Assembly (NCBI GenBank): GCA_020073385.1
Contig: JAIQFH010000022.1
Span: 39,802-103,801, forward strand
Source of the DNA: Terriglobia bacterium
GTDB lineage: Bacteria > Acidobacteriota > Terriglobia > Terriglobales > Acidobacteriaceae
Length of the DNA stretch: 64,000 nt
Direction of reading: 5' to 3'
Within the stretch, counting starts at the first letter, position 1, and each line of letters begins with the position of its first letter. The translations under genes and the position numbers were made by a program. A model generated the notes under the pieces. It searched no databases. It saw only the letters and a program-made list of their open reading frames with translations, and had not been told where the DNA came from. Shown in pieces: positions 47,927 to 56,617 of the stretch.

Positions 47927-48373
47927 TCAAGGCAGCACCGTGAACTTCATGTGCATGCCTTCATGCTCCTCACTGCAGATCACCGTGCAAACAACTACGT
48001 ATTCTCCGGGCTCGGCGGGAGCGGTCATCACGAACTCCTGCGTGCCGGGCTTGAACAACAGATCCCATCCGTCCACCTTGGTCCGATCTCTGGCACGCAA
48101 CAGCGAGAAACCGTGTACCGAACCATCGCGGTTCCATGATTTGCCCCGGCGCGCCGTCACACGGAGAAGAATCTGCTCTCCTGTCTTTACCGTGATCTCG
48201 GGAGAGCGCATTCCTGCAATCTTGTAGCGGCTGTCGCGGTCGGCGGTCAGTTCGATCACTCTGGCCTGCCCGTTCACGCGAGGCACACGAACCAACAGAA
48301 ATCCGAGTATTGCGATGCCAACGACAATACGGTCAATGCGAAACGCCTTTTTCATAGCGAGCTTTGCCATCAT
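47927..48373 (-). CDS. CuA-like cupredoxin
   Basis: 148 residues (start possibly at an inner Met, residue 7). A membrane anchor or signal helix (IVVGIAILGFLLVRV) is followed by one cupredoxin domain. The ligand set H87 (VHGF), C129, C133, H137 and M140 with the spacing Cys-x3-Cys-x3-His-x2-Met (CTVICSEEHEGM) is that of the binuclear CuA site of cytochrome oxidase subunit II and N2O reductase. No oxidase subunits are nearby, so it is an orphan electron-transfer protein. The monoheme cytochrome lies 8 bp upstream. Confidence 0.85.
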   Translation of the reverse strand: MMAKLAMKKAFRIDRIVVGIAILGFLLVRVPRVNGQARVIELTADRDSRYKIAGMRSPEITVKTGEQILLRVTARRGKSWNRDGSVHGFSLLRARDRTKVDGWDLLFKPGTQEFVMTAPAEPGEYVVVCTVICSEEHEGMHMKFTVLP

Positions 48374-48381
48374 GTGAGTCG

Positions 48382-48687
48382 TTACTGCGTCATGTAGAAG
48401 AGAATCAGCCGCCGGTCCTCTTCAGTAATCGTCGCCCGCACCCGCATGTGCCGCAGCACCGTGCCCATCATCCGCGGCGGAAATTTCTGCGGCGCGGCAT
48501 GGCAGCGGCCGCAGTTGGCGTGAAAGCGCTTCTCGCCCTCGATGCGCATGCTGCTCGCGTCCGAAGTCTGCACGACCGCAGAAGCCTCGGCTTCTTTCTT
48601 GGCCGAAGGCGATCGTGCAAATAGAAACGATGTCAAAGCCAACGCACCTAGGACTGCTGGAACGCTCCTGCGGATACTCGTCTTCAT
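48382..48687 (-). CDS. monoheme cytochrome c-like protein
   Basis: 101 residues, with start overlapping the stop of the porin gene by 4 bp. An export signal (AVLGALALTSFLFARS) is followed by one heme-binding CxxCH (C59-G-R-C62-H63) and candidate axial Met residues at 73, 74 or 81 (PPRMMGTVLRHM). The segment ITEEDRRLILFYMTQ closes a short cytochrome fold. It probably passes electrons to or from the neighbouring CuA-like protein. Confidence 0.85.
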   Translation of the reverse strand: MKTSIRRSVPAVLGALALTSFLFARSPSAKKEAEASAVVQTSDASSMRIEGEKRFHANCGRCHAAPQKFPPRMMGTVLRHMRVRATITEEDRRLILFYMTQ

Positions 48688-49796
48688 TGCGCCTCCGGCG
48701 AAGCACCCGTACGGCCGAGCGGAATCAGGAAGCGATAGGCAAGGCCGAAGCTCCACTGGTTGAAGTTCCCGACAGAACTGAATTGGCGACCGTAGCTGAA
48801 GATGCCCTTCATGCCATCCCGCAGGAAGTAGTTGACGCCAAAGTCGGCCTCGCGCGTATTGGCGCCGGGCAGCCCGAGTCCATCTTCGGCATCGGGCCCG
48901 ATCGCACCCACGAAGAACTGCTGACCGCGCGCAACGAACTCGGTGCGACGCATCGCTTTCTGCCAGAAGCGGACCTGGCTCAGCCGGTACGCGCCTTCTG
49001 CCCAATAACCACTGCCCTCGAAGGAGTGCGCGTACTCGGAGCGCAGGCCCATGGGCAATTTCGACGGCTGCCAGCTCATATGAAAGCCGAAAGCGTTCCT
49101 ACGATCATCCTGAAGGGTCTTCTGCCAGGAACTGCCGACTTCGAGCCGCGGGCCCGGGAAAAAGAATCCCATGCGTCCGCCAACGTGCCGCTCGGAGTCG
49201 ACGCTTTCGATCCCGATGCTTGTGGCCGAGACGTACAGCGCGTAATTCATATTGGCGTGGGCGCTGACCGGGAAGCCTCCGCGGAACATCGCGCCATCAC
49301 TTGGTGCCGTGCGGATGGGCAGAATCAAAGGATCGGGTTGCAGGAAGCGAATCCAAACCGGATAGAGCCTCTCGTTGAAAATCCCGAACGGCGTGAGGAA
49401 ACGTCCTGCAGTTACGGTCAGATATGGATTCGCAATGTAGTCCACCTGCGCGTAATCCACATGCTTGTCGACAGGCCCCGCGTACGGCCCGCCACCCGGC
49501 GGACGTTGAAACTCTCCTTCAAATTCCGCACGAGATTCGATCAGCCAGCGATCTCCCAAAGGGACCAGGAGCACCGGGTTGATTTGCGTGTCGATGAGAT
49601 TCTGTCCACCGGTGACAAAGCTGAACGTGCCGACGTTGCCGGTGAGGATGGGAATCGGCTTATCGTGGTCGTCCTGTGCCGAAACGGCTTGCGCGAACGA
49701 TAGCAAGAAAAGGAGTACGATGACAGAGAGAACAGTCCTCCGCCGACGCGCGGTCGCGGTTTCTCGCAACAGGTACAACACGGCAAAACCCCACAA
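48684..49796 (-). CDS. outer-membrane beta-barrel (porin-like) protein
   Basis: 370 residues from a GTG at 49796; a later start is possible because the signal peptide proper (TVLSVIVLLFLLSFAQAVSA) begins at about residue 20. The mature part alternates in the manner of beta strands and contains YLTVTAGRFLTPFGIFNERL, typical of acidobacterial porin-like proteins, with FGLAYRFLIPLG near the end. It is the first gene of the porin / cytochrome c / cupredoxin / small protein operon, so it may form an outer-membrane part of an electron-transfer or copper system. Confidence 0.75.
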   Translation of the reverse strand: MWGFAVLYLLRETATARRRRTVLSVIVLLFLLSFAQAVSAQDDHDKPIPILTGNVGTFSFVTGGQNLIDTQINPVLLVPLGDRWLIESRAEFEGEFQRPPGGGPYAGPVDKHVDYAQVDYIANPYLTVTAGRFLTPFGIFNERLYPVWIRFLQPDPLILPIRTAPSDGAMFRGGFPVSAHANMNYALYVSATSIGIESVDSERHVGGRMGFFFPGPRLEVGSSWQKTLQDDRRNAFGFHMSWQPSKLPMGLRSEYAHSFEGSGYWAEGAYRLSQVRFWQKAMRRTEFVARGQQFFVGAIGPDAEDGLGLPGANTREADFGVNYFLRDGMKGIFSYGRQFSSVGNFNQWSFGLAYRFLIPLGRTGASPEAQ

Positions 49797-49948
49797 AGGC
49801 TATGGCTGGAATTGTGCTTTAGCCCCACACCGGAAGAAACATCACCGAGGTAATGGCCTTCCGCCGGCAGAAATATCGGCCTTTTTCCAGGCCGCCGCCC
49901 TTACCCTTTTGAACCAGACACGTCTAACGTGTTGAAACGGAGGGAGTC

Positions 49949-50824
49949 ATGATCCATCATCGCCGCCATGCAACGTGGCTGGGAGCCGCCCTTGGAACCG
50001 TTTGCGCCCTGTTTGTCCTGGCCTTGAGCGCACATGCTTCCGATCACCGTGGCGCCCTCACCGAAGAGTTTCACCAGACCTACGCCATCACTTCCAACGG
50101 CCGCATTGAACTCGACAACATCAACGGCGCGGTGCACATCTCCAGTTGGGACCGCAACGAAGTAAAGGTCGATGCCGTAAAGTACGCCGACACTAAAGAG
50201 CGGCTGGACGAAGCCAAGATCGAGATTGATTCCGGCAAGGATTATCTATCCATCCGGACCAAGTACCCGGATCACAACAACAACTGGAACTGGGGTTCGC
50301 ACAACAATCCTGCCAGCGTGGAATACACGTTGACGGTTCCCCGCACCGCGAGCCTGGACGAAATTAAATTGATCAATGGCGCTCTCGACGTGAGTGGAAT
50401 CTCCGGTGAAGTGCGCGCTTCCTGTATCAACGGTCGGCTCGAAGCTCACGATTTGTCGGGACGCGCCAAGCTGGCAACCATCAACGGGCGATTGGATGCG
50501 CGCTTTGCACAACTCTCCGGGCAGGACGTCGAATTGAATTCGGTGAACGGCTCGTTGGAGCTAACCATACCTTCGGACTCGAATGCTGAGGTCGAAGCCA
50601 GCACGGTATCCGGCGGGATCGACAACGATTTCGGGCTGCGTGTGAATCATCACCGTTTCGTGGGACACGATCTACGCGGAGAACTCGGCAAGGGCGGCGC
50701 GCATATCCGGCTTTCGGACGTGAACGGCAGAATCGAGATTCGTCACGCGCAGGATGGACACGCCATGAGCCCAGTGAAAGATCGAAGCCACAACGACAAG
50801 GACGACGACGACAGCGAAATCTAG
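49949..50824 (+). CDS. exported DUF4097-like beta-repeat protein
   Basis: 291 residues. A signal peptide (LGAALGTVCALFVLALSAHA) leads to a right-handed beta-repeat domain: GRIELDNINGAVHISSWDRN, KLINGALDVSGISGEVRASC, INGRLEAHDLSGRAKLATIN, VNGSLELTIPSD. INGxL/VxGxI repeats are characteristic of DUF4097. The C-terminal tail is rich in Asp (DKDDDDSEI). The function is unknown; such proteins sit at the cell surface. CGGAGGGAG precedes ATG 49949. Confidence 0.85.
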   Translation: MIHHRRHATWLGAALGTVCALFVLALSAHASDHRGALTEEFHQTYAITSNGRIELDNINGAVHISSWDRNEVKVDAVKYADTKERLDEAKIEIDSGKDYLSIRTKYPDHNNNWNWGSHNNPASVEYTLTVPRTASLDEIKLINGALDVSGISGEVRASCINGRLEAHDLSGRAKLATINGRLDARFAQLSGQDVELNSVNGSLELTIPSDSNAEVEASTVSGGIDNDFGLRVNHHRFVGHDLRGELGKGGAHIRLSDVNGRIEIRHAQDGHAMSPVKDRSHNDKDDDDSEI

Positions 50825-50879
50825 CTGTGTGGCGCGGACTCCTGTCGGCGCACACTCGAGGAGCATGGTCACCGGATCG

Positions 50880-51629
50880 CTAGTAGATCGTGTATCCCGG
50901 TGCCGGCGTGCGAAGATCCGGCTTTGACGCCATCAACAGCAATGCGCCCTCACATTTGAATGCCCGCAGGTCTTCCAGGCTGTTGAACGACTTGGTCTTG
51001 TAATCATCCGGCGTGGGCGTATCGTCGGGAATGCGGCGCGCCTCCACGTTCTCGAACGCGTGCTTCTTCAGCAATTCGACGTATTCCGCCGCCGAGCGCA
51101 CGTGCACCGGAACCTTAAGCTTGTCGACCCACTGCAGGGAATACTGGTTGTCTTTGTAGAGGTTGATCAAGATGAACAGCCTGCCGCGGGGCGCCATCAC
51201 GCGGAACAACTCCATCAGCGCGCGATCCTGATCGGGATAGTAGTAGAACGATTCCACCGACAGCACCTTGTCAAAGAAGTTCTCTTCCCAGGGAATTTGT
51301 TGAGCCGATCCCCACACGTACAGAATATTGTCAAAGTCCCTCGACGACTCGCGCGCCTGGCGGACCATCTCGTCAGAAACATCAAGTCCGACCACCTGGC
51401 CAAAACCCTCAGGTCCCTCCCCGACCAAGCGGGCCAATAGGCGCGTGGCCCATCCCGAACCGCAGCCAAGGTCCAGCACGCGCTCGCCGGGACGCAAATT
51501 CATTAGCCGGATCGTCTTCTCGGTGATGTCGAGGTGATGCTGCTCCATCTTCGGGCCTTCACCGGAGGCGGCCCAGCGGTTGAATTCCTGCTGCAGTTTG
51601 TCCTCGGGCGTTTGGGGCTTGTCAGGCAT
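50880..51629 (-). CDS. SAM-dependent methyltransferase (class I)
   Basis: 249 residues. Motif I is VLDLGCGSGWATRLLARLVG (about 49-68), followed by VVGLDVSDEMVRQARE, then AQQIPWEENFFDKVLSVESF and VMAPRGRLFILINLYKDN. The fold is a Methyltransf_11-type Rossmann domain, as in UbiE-like enzymes, but the substrate is unknown. The gene stands alone; a strong hairpin repeat starts 7 bp upstream of its start codon. Confidence 0.88.
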   Translation of the reverse strand: MPDKPQTPEDKLQQEFNRWAASGEGPKMEQHHLDITEKTIRLMNLRPGERVLDLGCGSGWATRLLARLVGEGPEGFGQVVGLDVSDEMVRQARESSRDFDNILYVWGSAQQIPWEENFFDKVLSVESFYYYPDQDRALMELFRVMAPRGRLFILINLYKDNQYSLQWVDKLKVPVHVRSAAEYVELLKKHAFENVEARRIPDDTPTPDDYKTKSFNSLEDLRAFKCEGALLLMASKPDLRTPAPGYTIY

Positions 51630-51635
51630 GGTCTT

Positions 51636-51712
51636 CCTTCGTGAACCTTCGTGTCCTTCGTGGTTTATGCCTTAGATTCTATAACCACGAAGGACACGAA
51701 GTAGCACGAAGG
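51636..51712. repeat. long hairpin repeat, CCACGAAGGACACGAAG family
   Basis: Left arm 51636-51665 and right arm 51683-51712 are inverted copies with a 19-bp perfect core (CTTCGTGTCCTTCGTGGTT) and three mismatches outside it; the loop is 17 nt. It lies in the gap between the divergent methyltransferase and zinc-ribbon genes. Confidence 0.85.
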
Positions 51713-51759
51713 AAATTCAGCCCCGGGGATGACGGCACTGTGCTACAGTTTTCTTCCTT

Positions 51760-51924
51760 ATGGCGACACATCCTCAGCCGCCGGCACCCGAACCCGGTCT
51801 TCTTTACTGCCCAAACTGCGCGGAGGAAGTCACAGATCCTCTGACGTGCGGCGATTGCTCTGCCGTCATCTGTCGCCGCTGCGGCACACCGCTCGAGTCT
51901 CCGGACGAACTCGGAATCGGATAA
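51760..51924 (+). CDS. mini zinc-ribbon protein overlapping the permease start
   Basis: 54 residues, too short for most gene finders. After a Pro-rich start it carries three CxxC pairs: C17/C20 (YCPNC), C30/C33 (TCGDC) and C38/C41 (ICRRC), then ends LESPDELGIG. Six ordered cysteines in 25 residues indicate one or two zinc sites. The stop TAA and the permease start ATG share one base (TAATG), which points to translational coupling. No strong ribosome site is visible. The role is unknown. Confidence 0.6.
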   Translation: MATHPQPPAPEPGLLYCPNCAEEVTDPLTCGDCSAVICRRCGTPLESPDELGIG

Positions 51925-53366
51925 TGGAACCGGCCCCGGTTTTGACTTCCCCAAAAACCGATCTGGAGCCGTCCTCCGCGGACGCCAAACCCACACTCAT
52001 TCGTGGCCTCAGCCTGCTCGACTCGGTGCTGCTGCTGGTCAGCGGCATCATTGGATCGTCTATTTTTCTAACCGCCAAAGACATCGCCACGCCCCTGCCA
52101 CAGCCGGTGTTATTTTTGCTGGTCTGGGTGCTGGGCGCCCTCATCTCGCTCTGCGCATGCTTCGCCTTCGCTGAACTCGGATCGATGTTCCCCGATTCTG
52201 GCGGGCAGTACATCTACCTACGCGAGGCTTATGGCGACCTCGTTGCCTTCCTCTACGGGTGGATGCTTTTCGCGGTTGCCAACGGTGGGACCATTGCAGC
52301 GCTGTCGGTCGCCGCGGCTGCCTATGTCGGCCAGGTTGTGCCTTTCCTCTCGCAAGCGCACGTGATGTTTACGCTGCTGGGCGTCGCTTTCACGCGCGCT
52401 CATCTCTTCGGGTTATTCCTGATCGCGATTCTCACACTGGTCAATGTCGTGGGACTGCGTTGGGGAGCACTGCTGCAGAACGTTTCCACATGGACCAAGT
52501 TCACTGCCATGGCAGCGTTCGTGGTGTTGGGTTTCGCGATCGGGAAAGGCAATTGGTCAAACTTCCACGCGAATGGAGCCTCGCTGACCCTCGGCTTAGG
52601 GCCCACGGGGCTGATTTCCGCGCTAGGCGTTGGGTTGATCGCTGTTTTCTGGGCCTACGACGGGTGGGTCTACATCACCTGGGTCGCGGGCGAAGTGAAA
52701 GAACCGCGGCGGAATGTGCCGCGCGCGATGGTGCTGGGAGTGCTCGCGGTCGGGGTCATCTACATCGCGATGAACGTGACTTACATGTACGCGCTGCCGT
52801 TGAAAGAAATTGCTGCGCACGAGACGATCGCGCATGCAGCGGCCGCCGCGCTGTTCTCACCCCGCGCCGCCGGATGGCTCTCGCTGATGATTGCGGTCTC
52901 CTGCTTCAGCGGCGCAGCCACCTGCACGCTCTCAGGCGCACGAGTGTACATGGCCATGGCGCAGGACGGCGCTTTTTTCAAACGGATGGCGGAAGTCCAT
53001 CCCAAGTGGCGGACGCCCGCGTTCAGCCTGATCGGCCAGGGGATATGGGCCGCGGTCCTTACTCTGAGCGGGCGTTACGACCAGCTCTACACTTATGTGA
53101 TCTATGGAATGGTCCTCTCCTACACGCTGACCGTGATTGCGATGTTCTGGCTGCGCTGGAAGCGGCCCGAGATACCGCGGCCCTACCGCTGCACGGGATA
53201 CCCGTGGCTGCCGGGAATCTACGTACTGATCGGCACCGCGTGGACTTTGAATACAATCATCACGCGCCCCAACGAGGCATTCTGGGGAACGGCCATCGTG
53301 CTCATCGGGATCCCCGGTTATCTCTACTGGAAGCGCAACAACCGCAAGGGTGCCGTCGCGGAGTAA
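51924..53366 (+). CDS. APC-family amino-acid permease
   Basis: 480 residues, about twelve membrane helices. The first helix contains the unwound SGIIGSSIF motif, and FAELGSMFPDSGGQYIYLRE, FWAYDGWVYITWVAGEVKEP and CTLSGARVYMAMAQDG follow, as in LAT/APC-type transporters. It probably imports an amino acid or amine. ATG 51924 is preferred, as the upstream frame is occupied by the zinc-ribbon ORF. A second APC permease follows after a 144-bp gap. Confidence 0.9.
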   Translation: MEPAPVLTSPKTDLEPSSADAKPTLIRGLSLLDSVLLLVSGIIGSSIFLTAKDIATPLPQPVLFLLVWVLGALISLCACFAFAELGSMFPDSGGQYIYLREAYGDLVAFLYGWMLFAVANGGTIAALSVAAAAYVGQVVPFLSQAHVMFTLLGVAFTRAHLFGLFLIAILTLVNVVGLRWGALLQNVSTWTKFTAMAAFVVLGFAIGKGNWSNFHANGASLTLGLGPTGLISALGVGLIAVFWAYDGWVYITWVAGEVKEPRRNVPRAMVLGVLAVGVIYIAMNVTYMYALPLKEIAAHETIAHAAAAALFSPRAAGWLSLMIAVSCFSGAATCTLSGARVYMAMAQDGAFFKRMAEVHPKWRTPAFSLIGQGIWAAVLTLSGRYDQLYTYVIYGMVLSYTLTVIAMFWLRWKRPEIPRPYRCTGYPWLPGIYVLIGTAWTLNTIITRPNEAFWGTAIVLIGIPGYLYWKRNNRKGAVAE

Positions 53367-53370
53367 GTTG

Positions 53371-53421
53371 ATGTTCGAGCGCTACACAGAGAAGGCGCGC
53401 GTGATGCTCTTGGCGCGCTAG
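53371..53421 (+). pseudogene. remnant of a ClpC-type N-terminus
   Basis: A 16-residue frame, MFERYTEKARVMLLAR then stop, matches the beginning of ClpC/ClpA-type AAA+ proteins (MFERYTExARRVxxxA). Nothing of the rest of the gene follows. It lies between the two permease genes and may be a leftover of a deleted clpC copy. Confidence 0.35.
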
Positions 53422-53510
53422 CCCGTCGTAACTTTCGCCTTGCCGCCCCACCTCGTCAGTGTTATTCCTCTTCATTCTTGCTCAAGCAACGCTGACCCCG
53501 GGACACTCCA

Positions 53511-54989
53511 TTGGCCGAATTCAAACCGCCGCGCCAAGTAGATCGTATCGGGCTCCTCGCTCCGGGCGTCTCTATCGCGGATGTCGAAGATCCGAACCGT
53601 CCGCGCCAGGTGATGGGATTCCGCGATCTGGTGCTCTTCTATGTGATCACCGGCATCAGCTTGCGCTGGATCGCCACTGCGGCCGCGGCGGGTCCCAGTT
53701 CGATCATCATCTGGATTGGAGCCTGGTTCTGCTTCTACACTCCGCTGGCCCTCTCGGTGCTGGAACTCTCATCGCGCTACCCGAATGAAGGCGGGCTTTA
53801 CGTCTGGAGCAAACGCGCATTCGGCGATTTTTCCGGATTCATGTCGGCCTGGACGTATTGGACTAGCAACCTGCCCTACTTCCCCGCCGTGCTGTATTTC
53901 GCTGCCAGCAACGTGTTGTTCATGCGAGAGGCGAACTGGCGGCATCTTTCTGGCAACGCGACGTTCTACATCGTTTTTGCCTTGCTGACTCTCAGCGCAG
54001 CAACTCTGCTGAACATCGTCGGCCTCGATGTCGGCAAGTGGTTGCACAACGTTGGCGCGCTCGCGATGTGGATTCCCGTCGGGATCGTTATTGTGATGGG
54101 CTTTGTCGCGTGGCACCGCTACGGATCCGCGACTTCGTTCACGCTCCATTCCATGACGCCCAGCACTCATTTCAACGACATCATCTTCTGGTCGGTGCTC
54201 ACGTTCGCCTTCGGCGGCTGCGAAACGGCATCATTCATGGGAGAGGAGATCAAGAACGCGCGGCGCACGATCCCTCTCGCCCTGCTGTCGGCGGGCGTGA
54301 CCGTTACGATCTGTTACATCCTGGGTACGGTGTGTGTTCTGCTGGCGCTGCCCTCGACGCAGGTCAACAGCCTGCAAGGCTTAGTGCAGGCGGTCTCTGC
54401 AACCGCAGCGCGCATCGGATTTCCGGGAATATTGCCCTTAGCAGCATTTCTGATCGCGCTCAGCAATGTCGGCGCGGCCGGAGCATATCTCGCGGCAGTG
54501 GCGCGGTTGCCATTCGTCGCGGGGCTGGATCGTTTTCTTCCCCCAGCATTTGGCTCCCTGCACCCAAGATGGAAAACACCGTGGGTCGCGCTGCTTGCTC
54601 AGTTCGCACTAGGCGTTGTGTTTATCTTCCTGGGACAGGCCGGGACCAGCGTGAAGGGCGCCTACGATGTGCTGGTCAGCATGGGCGTGATTACGTACTT
54701 CATTCCATATCTCTACTTGTTCGCAGCGATGATCAGGTTGCAAGGCGAGCCTGCGGGTCCGGACGTGATCCGCGTACCGGGCGGCAAAGTCATGGCCAAG
54801 CTGGTGGCCACGCTGGGATTCGTCACCACGGCAGTAACGATCGCGCTTTCACTGATCCCTCAGCCTGATGAACCAAACAAAGCGCTCGCGTTGCTGAAGA
54901 TTCTCGGAGGATGCGGCGCCCTGCTGCTGGTGGGAGTTTGGCTTTATGTTGCGGGAAAGCGCCGAGCAGCGCGAGCAGAAATCGCGTAG
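53511..54989 (+). CDS. APC-family amino-acid permease
   Basis: 492 residues, about twelve membrane helices. The N-terminal segment GISLRWIATAAAAGPSSIII is followed by PNEGGLYVWSKRAFGDFSGF, FGGCETASFMGEEIKNARRT and a hydrophobic C-terminal half. It belongs to the same superfamily as the preceding permease but is only distantly similar to it. TTG 53511 is the start, with GGGACACTCCA upstream; no better start is nearby. It is convergent with the GcvT-like gene. Confidence 0.88.
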   Translation: MAEFKPPRQVDRIGLLAPGVSIADVEDPNRPRQVMGFRDLVLFYVITGISLRWIATAAAAGPSSIIIWIGAWFCFYTPLALSVLELSSRYPNEGGLYVWSKRAFGDFSGFMSAWTYWTSNLPYFPAVLYFAASNVLFMREANWRHLSGNATFYIVFALLTLSAATLLNIVGLDVGKWLHNVGALAMWIPVGIVIVMGFVAWHRYGSATSFTLHSMTPSTHFNDIIFWSVLTFAFGGCETASFMGEEIKNARRTIPLALLSAGVTVTICYILGTVCVLLALPSTQVNSLQGLVQAVSATAARIGFPGILPLAAFLIALSNVGAAGAYLAAVARLPFVAGLDRFLPPAFGSLHPRWKTPWVALLAQFALGVVFIFLGQAGTSVKGAYDVLVSMGVITYFIPYLYLFAAMIRLQGEPAGPDVIRVPGGKVMAKLVATLGFVTTAVTIALSLIPQPDEPNKALALLKILGGCGALLLVGVWLYVAGKRRAARAEIA

Positions 54990-54991
54990 TG

Positions 54992-55105
54992 ACAGCCGCC
55001 CCGGCTGTCCAGCCAGAGCGAAGCTCGGCTGCCCCTTCGATGCTACCTGCTTTCAAAACCCAAGCCGCGCTGCGCGCGGCGGACAGCCGAAGGCGGCTGT
55101 CCCCA
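54992..55105. repeat. GC-rich hairpins between convergent genes
   Basis: GACAGCCGCCCCGGCTGTC at the left and GGACAGCCGAAGGCGGCTGTCC at the right are both hairpins and are related to each other in sequence. They lie between the ends of the permease and the GcvT-like gene and could act as terminators; no T run is present. Confidence 0.6.
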
Positions 55106-55116
55106 CATTCAATCTC

Positions 55117-56313
55117 TTAAACCGGCGTCGCGGTCTTCCTTGGCGGATTGAAGAACGGGAGTGTGGCCACTTTCACGTTTGCCTTCAGCCGCATCGCTTC
55201 GATCGTGATCTCCATCTGCAGCGGCGTACCCGGCTTCGAGTATTCCGTTTCGAGGCTCGCCAGCGAGATCATCTTCTTCAGTGTCGGAGACCACGTGGTT
55301 GTTGTCGCTTTGCCGACCTGCTTGTCGCCCGAGTAGACCGGAACTGCGACGCGCGAAGCCTGCGCGGGAGCGGCCGGGGTCAGTCCGTAGCGCTCGTACA
55401 GTTGTTCGACGTCCGTCCAATCGATCACCAATCCCGCAAGTTGCCGCGGTACACCCTTCTTGGAATCGTGCTCCAAAGCGCGCTTGCCAATGAAGTTCTC
55501 TTTGTCAAGATGCACCATCTTGGCGAAGCCCAGTTCATAAGGTGAAAACTTTTGCGACGGGATCAGCGCTTTCTTGGAACTCGTATAGTCCACCTCGATC
55601 AGCAACAACCCCGCCTCCACGCGCGCAACGTCGAGAGCCAGCATGCCTGCAGCGTGCAGATCGAACTGCTTCCCTTTTTCAGCGAGTGCATCCCAAACCT
55701 TGACACCGTCTTTCCACGGAACCCAAATCTCATATCCGAGATCGCCGGTGTAGCCCGTGCGCGAGATGTCGACCGGAATGCCAGCGATCTTCCCGCGCGT
55801 CACACGGAAATACTTGAGATTCGCGATATCGGCATCAGCCACCGTCTTTAGCAATTTTGCCGAGGTCGGACCCTGCAGGGCGAGCGCCGCTACCTTCTCC
55901 GAAATATCCTCGATCTGAACATCCATGTTCAGCCCGTTCTGCCGGAACCAGCGCAGGCTCGGGTCGGCCGCCGTCCAGCGATAGACGTTTTCCTCGAGGC
56001 GAGAAATCGTGCCGTCGTCGATGACCTTGCCCTCTTCATCGCACCAGCAGCAGTAGATCACCTGACCCACTTTCACCTTGTTGATGTCGCGAGTGATCAC
56101 GCGGTTCACCAGGCGGGTCGCATCCTTGCCGGTGATGAGGTACTTGTAGAGCGGAGAAATGTCGATCAGCGCGCACGCGTTTCGGATCGCGTTGTACTCA
56201 TGCTCGTGGTGCACCTCGTACACGCTGACCGTGTAGTAGCCTGACCATTCGCGGTAATTCAGGCTGTGACAAAGGGGAAGAGTGCGCTCGTGAAATGCGG
56301 TTCCTATGGGCAA
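55117..56313 (-). CDS. GcvT-like aminomethyltransferase
   Basis: 398 residues covering the GcvT folate-binding domain (EYNAIRNACALIDISPLYKY, LALQGPTSAKLL, ISRTGYTGDLGYEIWV, LLLIEVDYTSS) and the C-terminal beta-barrel domain (LGFAKMVHLDKENFIGKRAL, GKATTTTWSPTLKKMISLA). GcvT-type enzymes pass a methyl or methylene group from an amine to tetrahydrofolate. No other glycine-cleavage genes are here; instead two FAD oxidoreductases and PurU lie divergently. TTG 56313 follows GAGGAAA 5 nt upstream. Confidence 0.9.
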   Translation of the reverse strand: MPIGTAFHERTLPLCHSLNYREWSGYYTVSVYEVHHEHEYNAIRNACALIDISPLYKYLITGKDATRLVNRVITRDINKVKVGQVIYCCWCDEEGKVIDDGTISRLEENVYRWTAADPSLRWFRQNGLNMDVQIEDISEKVAALALQGPTSAKLLKTVADADIANLKYFRVTRGKIAGIPVDISRTGYTGDLGYEIWVPWKDGVKVWDALAEKGKQFDLHAAGMLALDVARVEAGLLLIEVDYTSSKKALIPSQKFSPYELGFAKMVHLDKENFIGKRALEHDSKKGVPRQLAGLVIDWTDVEQLYERYGLTPAAPAQASRVAVPVYSGDKQVGKATTTTWSPTLKKMISLASLETEYSKPGTPLQMEITIEAMRLKANVKVATLPFFNPPRKTATPV

Positions 56314-56617
56314 GATGGTTTCCTCAGGATCTTCTCAGAATGCTGGATTATATTCACGCAGCACTCGTGCGGCAACCGCTCCTGCAATGACCTCCAGTCA
56401 GAAGCTATGCAAATGTGCAGACAAATTCGGCTCTTCCCGATAGAATACCGATTCGACTTCAGGTCACTATGCGCGCCATCCTGCCCATCTCATGCAGTCT
56501 GCTCCGAAGCTGGACCGTCCTTCCCAGCGGGCTCTGATCTTCTCTCCCGCCTCTCGTAAACGCGAGTATCATGGCGTTTCCTGACACCTCTGCATTCAAG
56601 CTAGGAGCTAAGAGCGA
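56314..56617. other. divergent promoter region of the GcvT-like and FAD-oxidoreductase genes
   Basis: 304 bases. It contains AGGAG just before the plus-strand gene and GAGGAAA before the minus-strand gene. No clear promoter pair, palindrome or glycine-riboswitch-like structure was recognised by eye. Confidence 0.4.

Noticed and set aside
52259..53371. Plus-strand frame of 370 codons overlapping the first permease
   Set aside because: Out-of-frame translation of the permease with Arg/His-rich, non-membrane sequence; the permease frame has clear helices and motifs.
56314..56617. Possible glycine riboswitch before the GcvT-like gene
   Set aside because: No conserved glycine-aptamer core or tandem aptamer could be recognised by eye in either strand.
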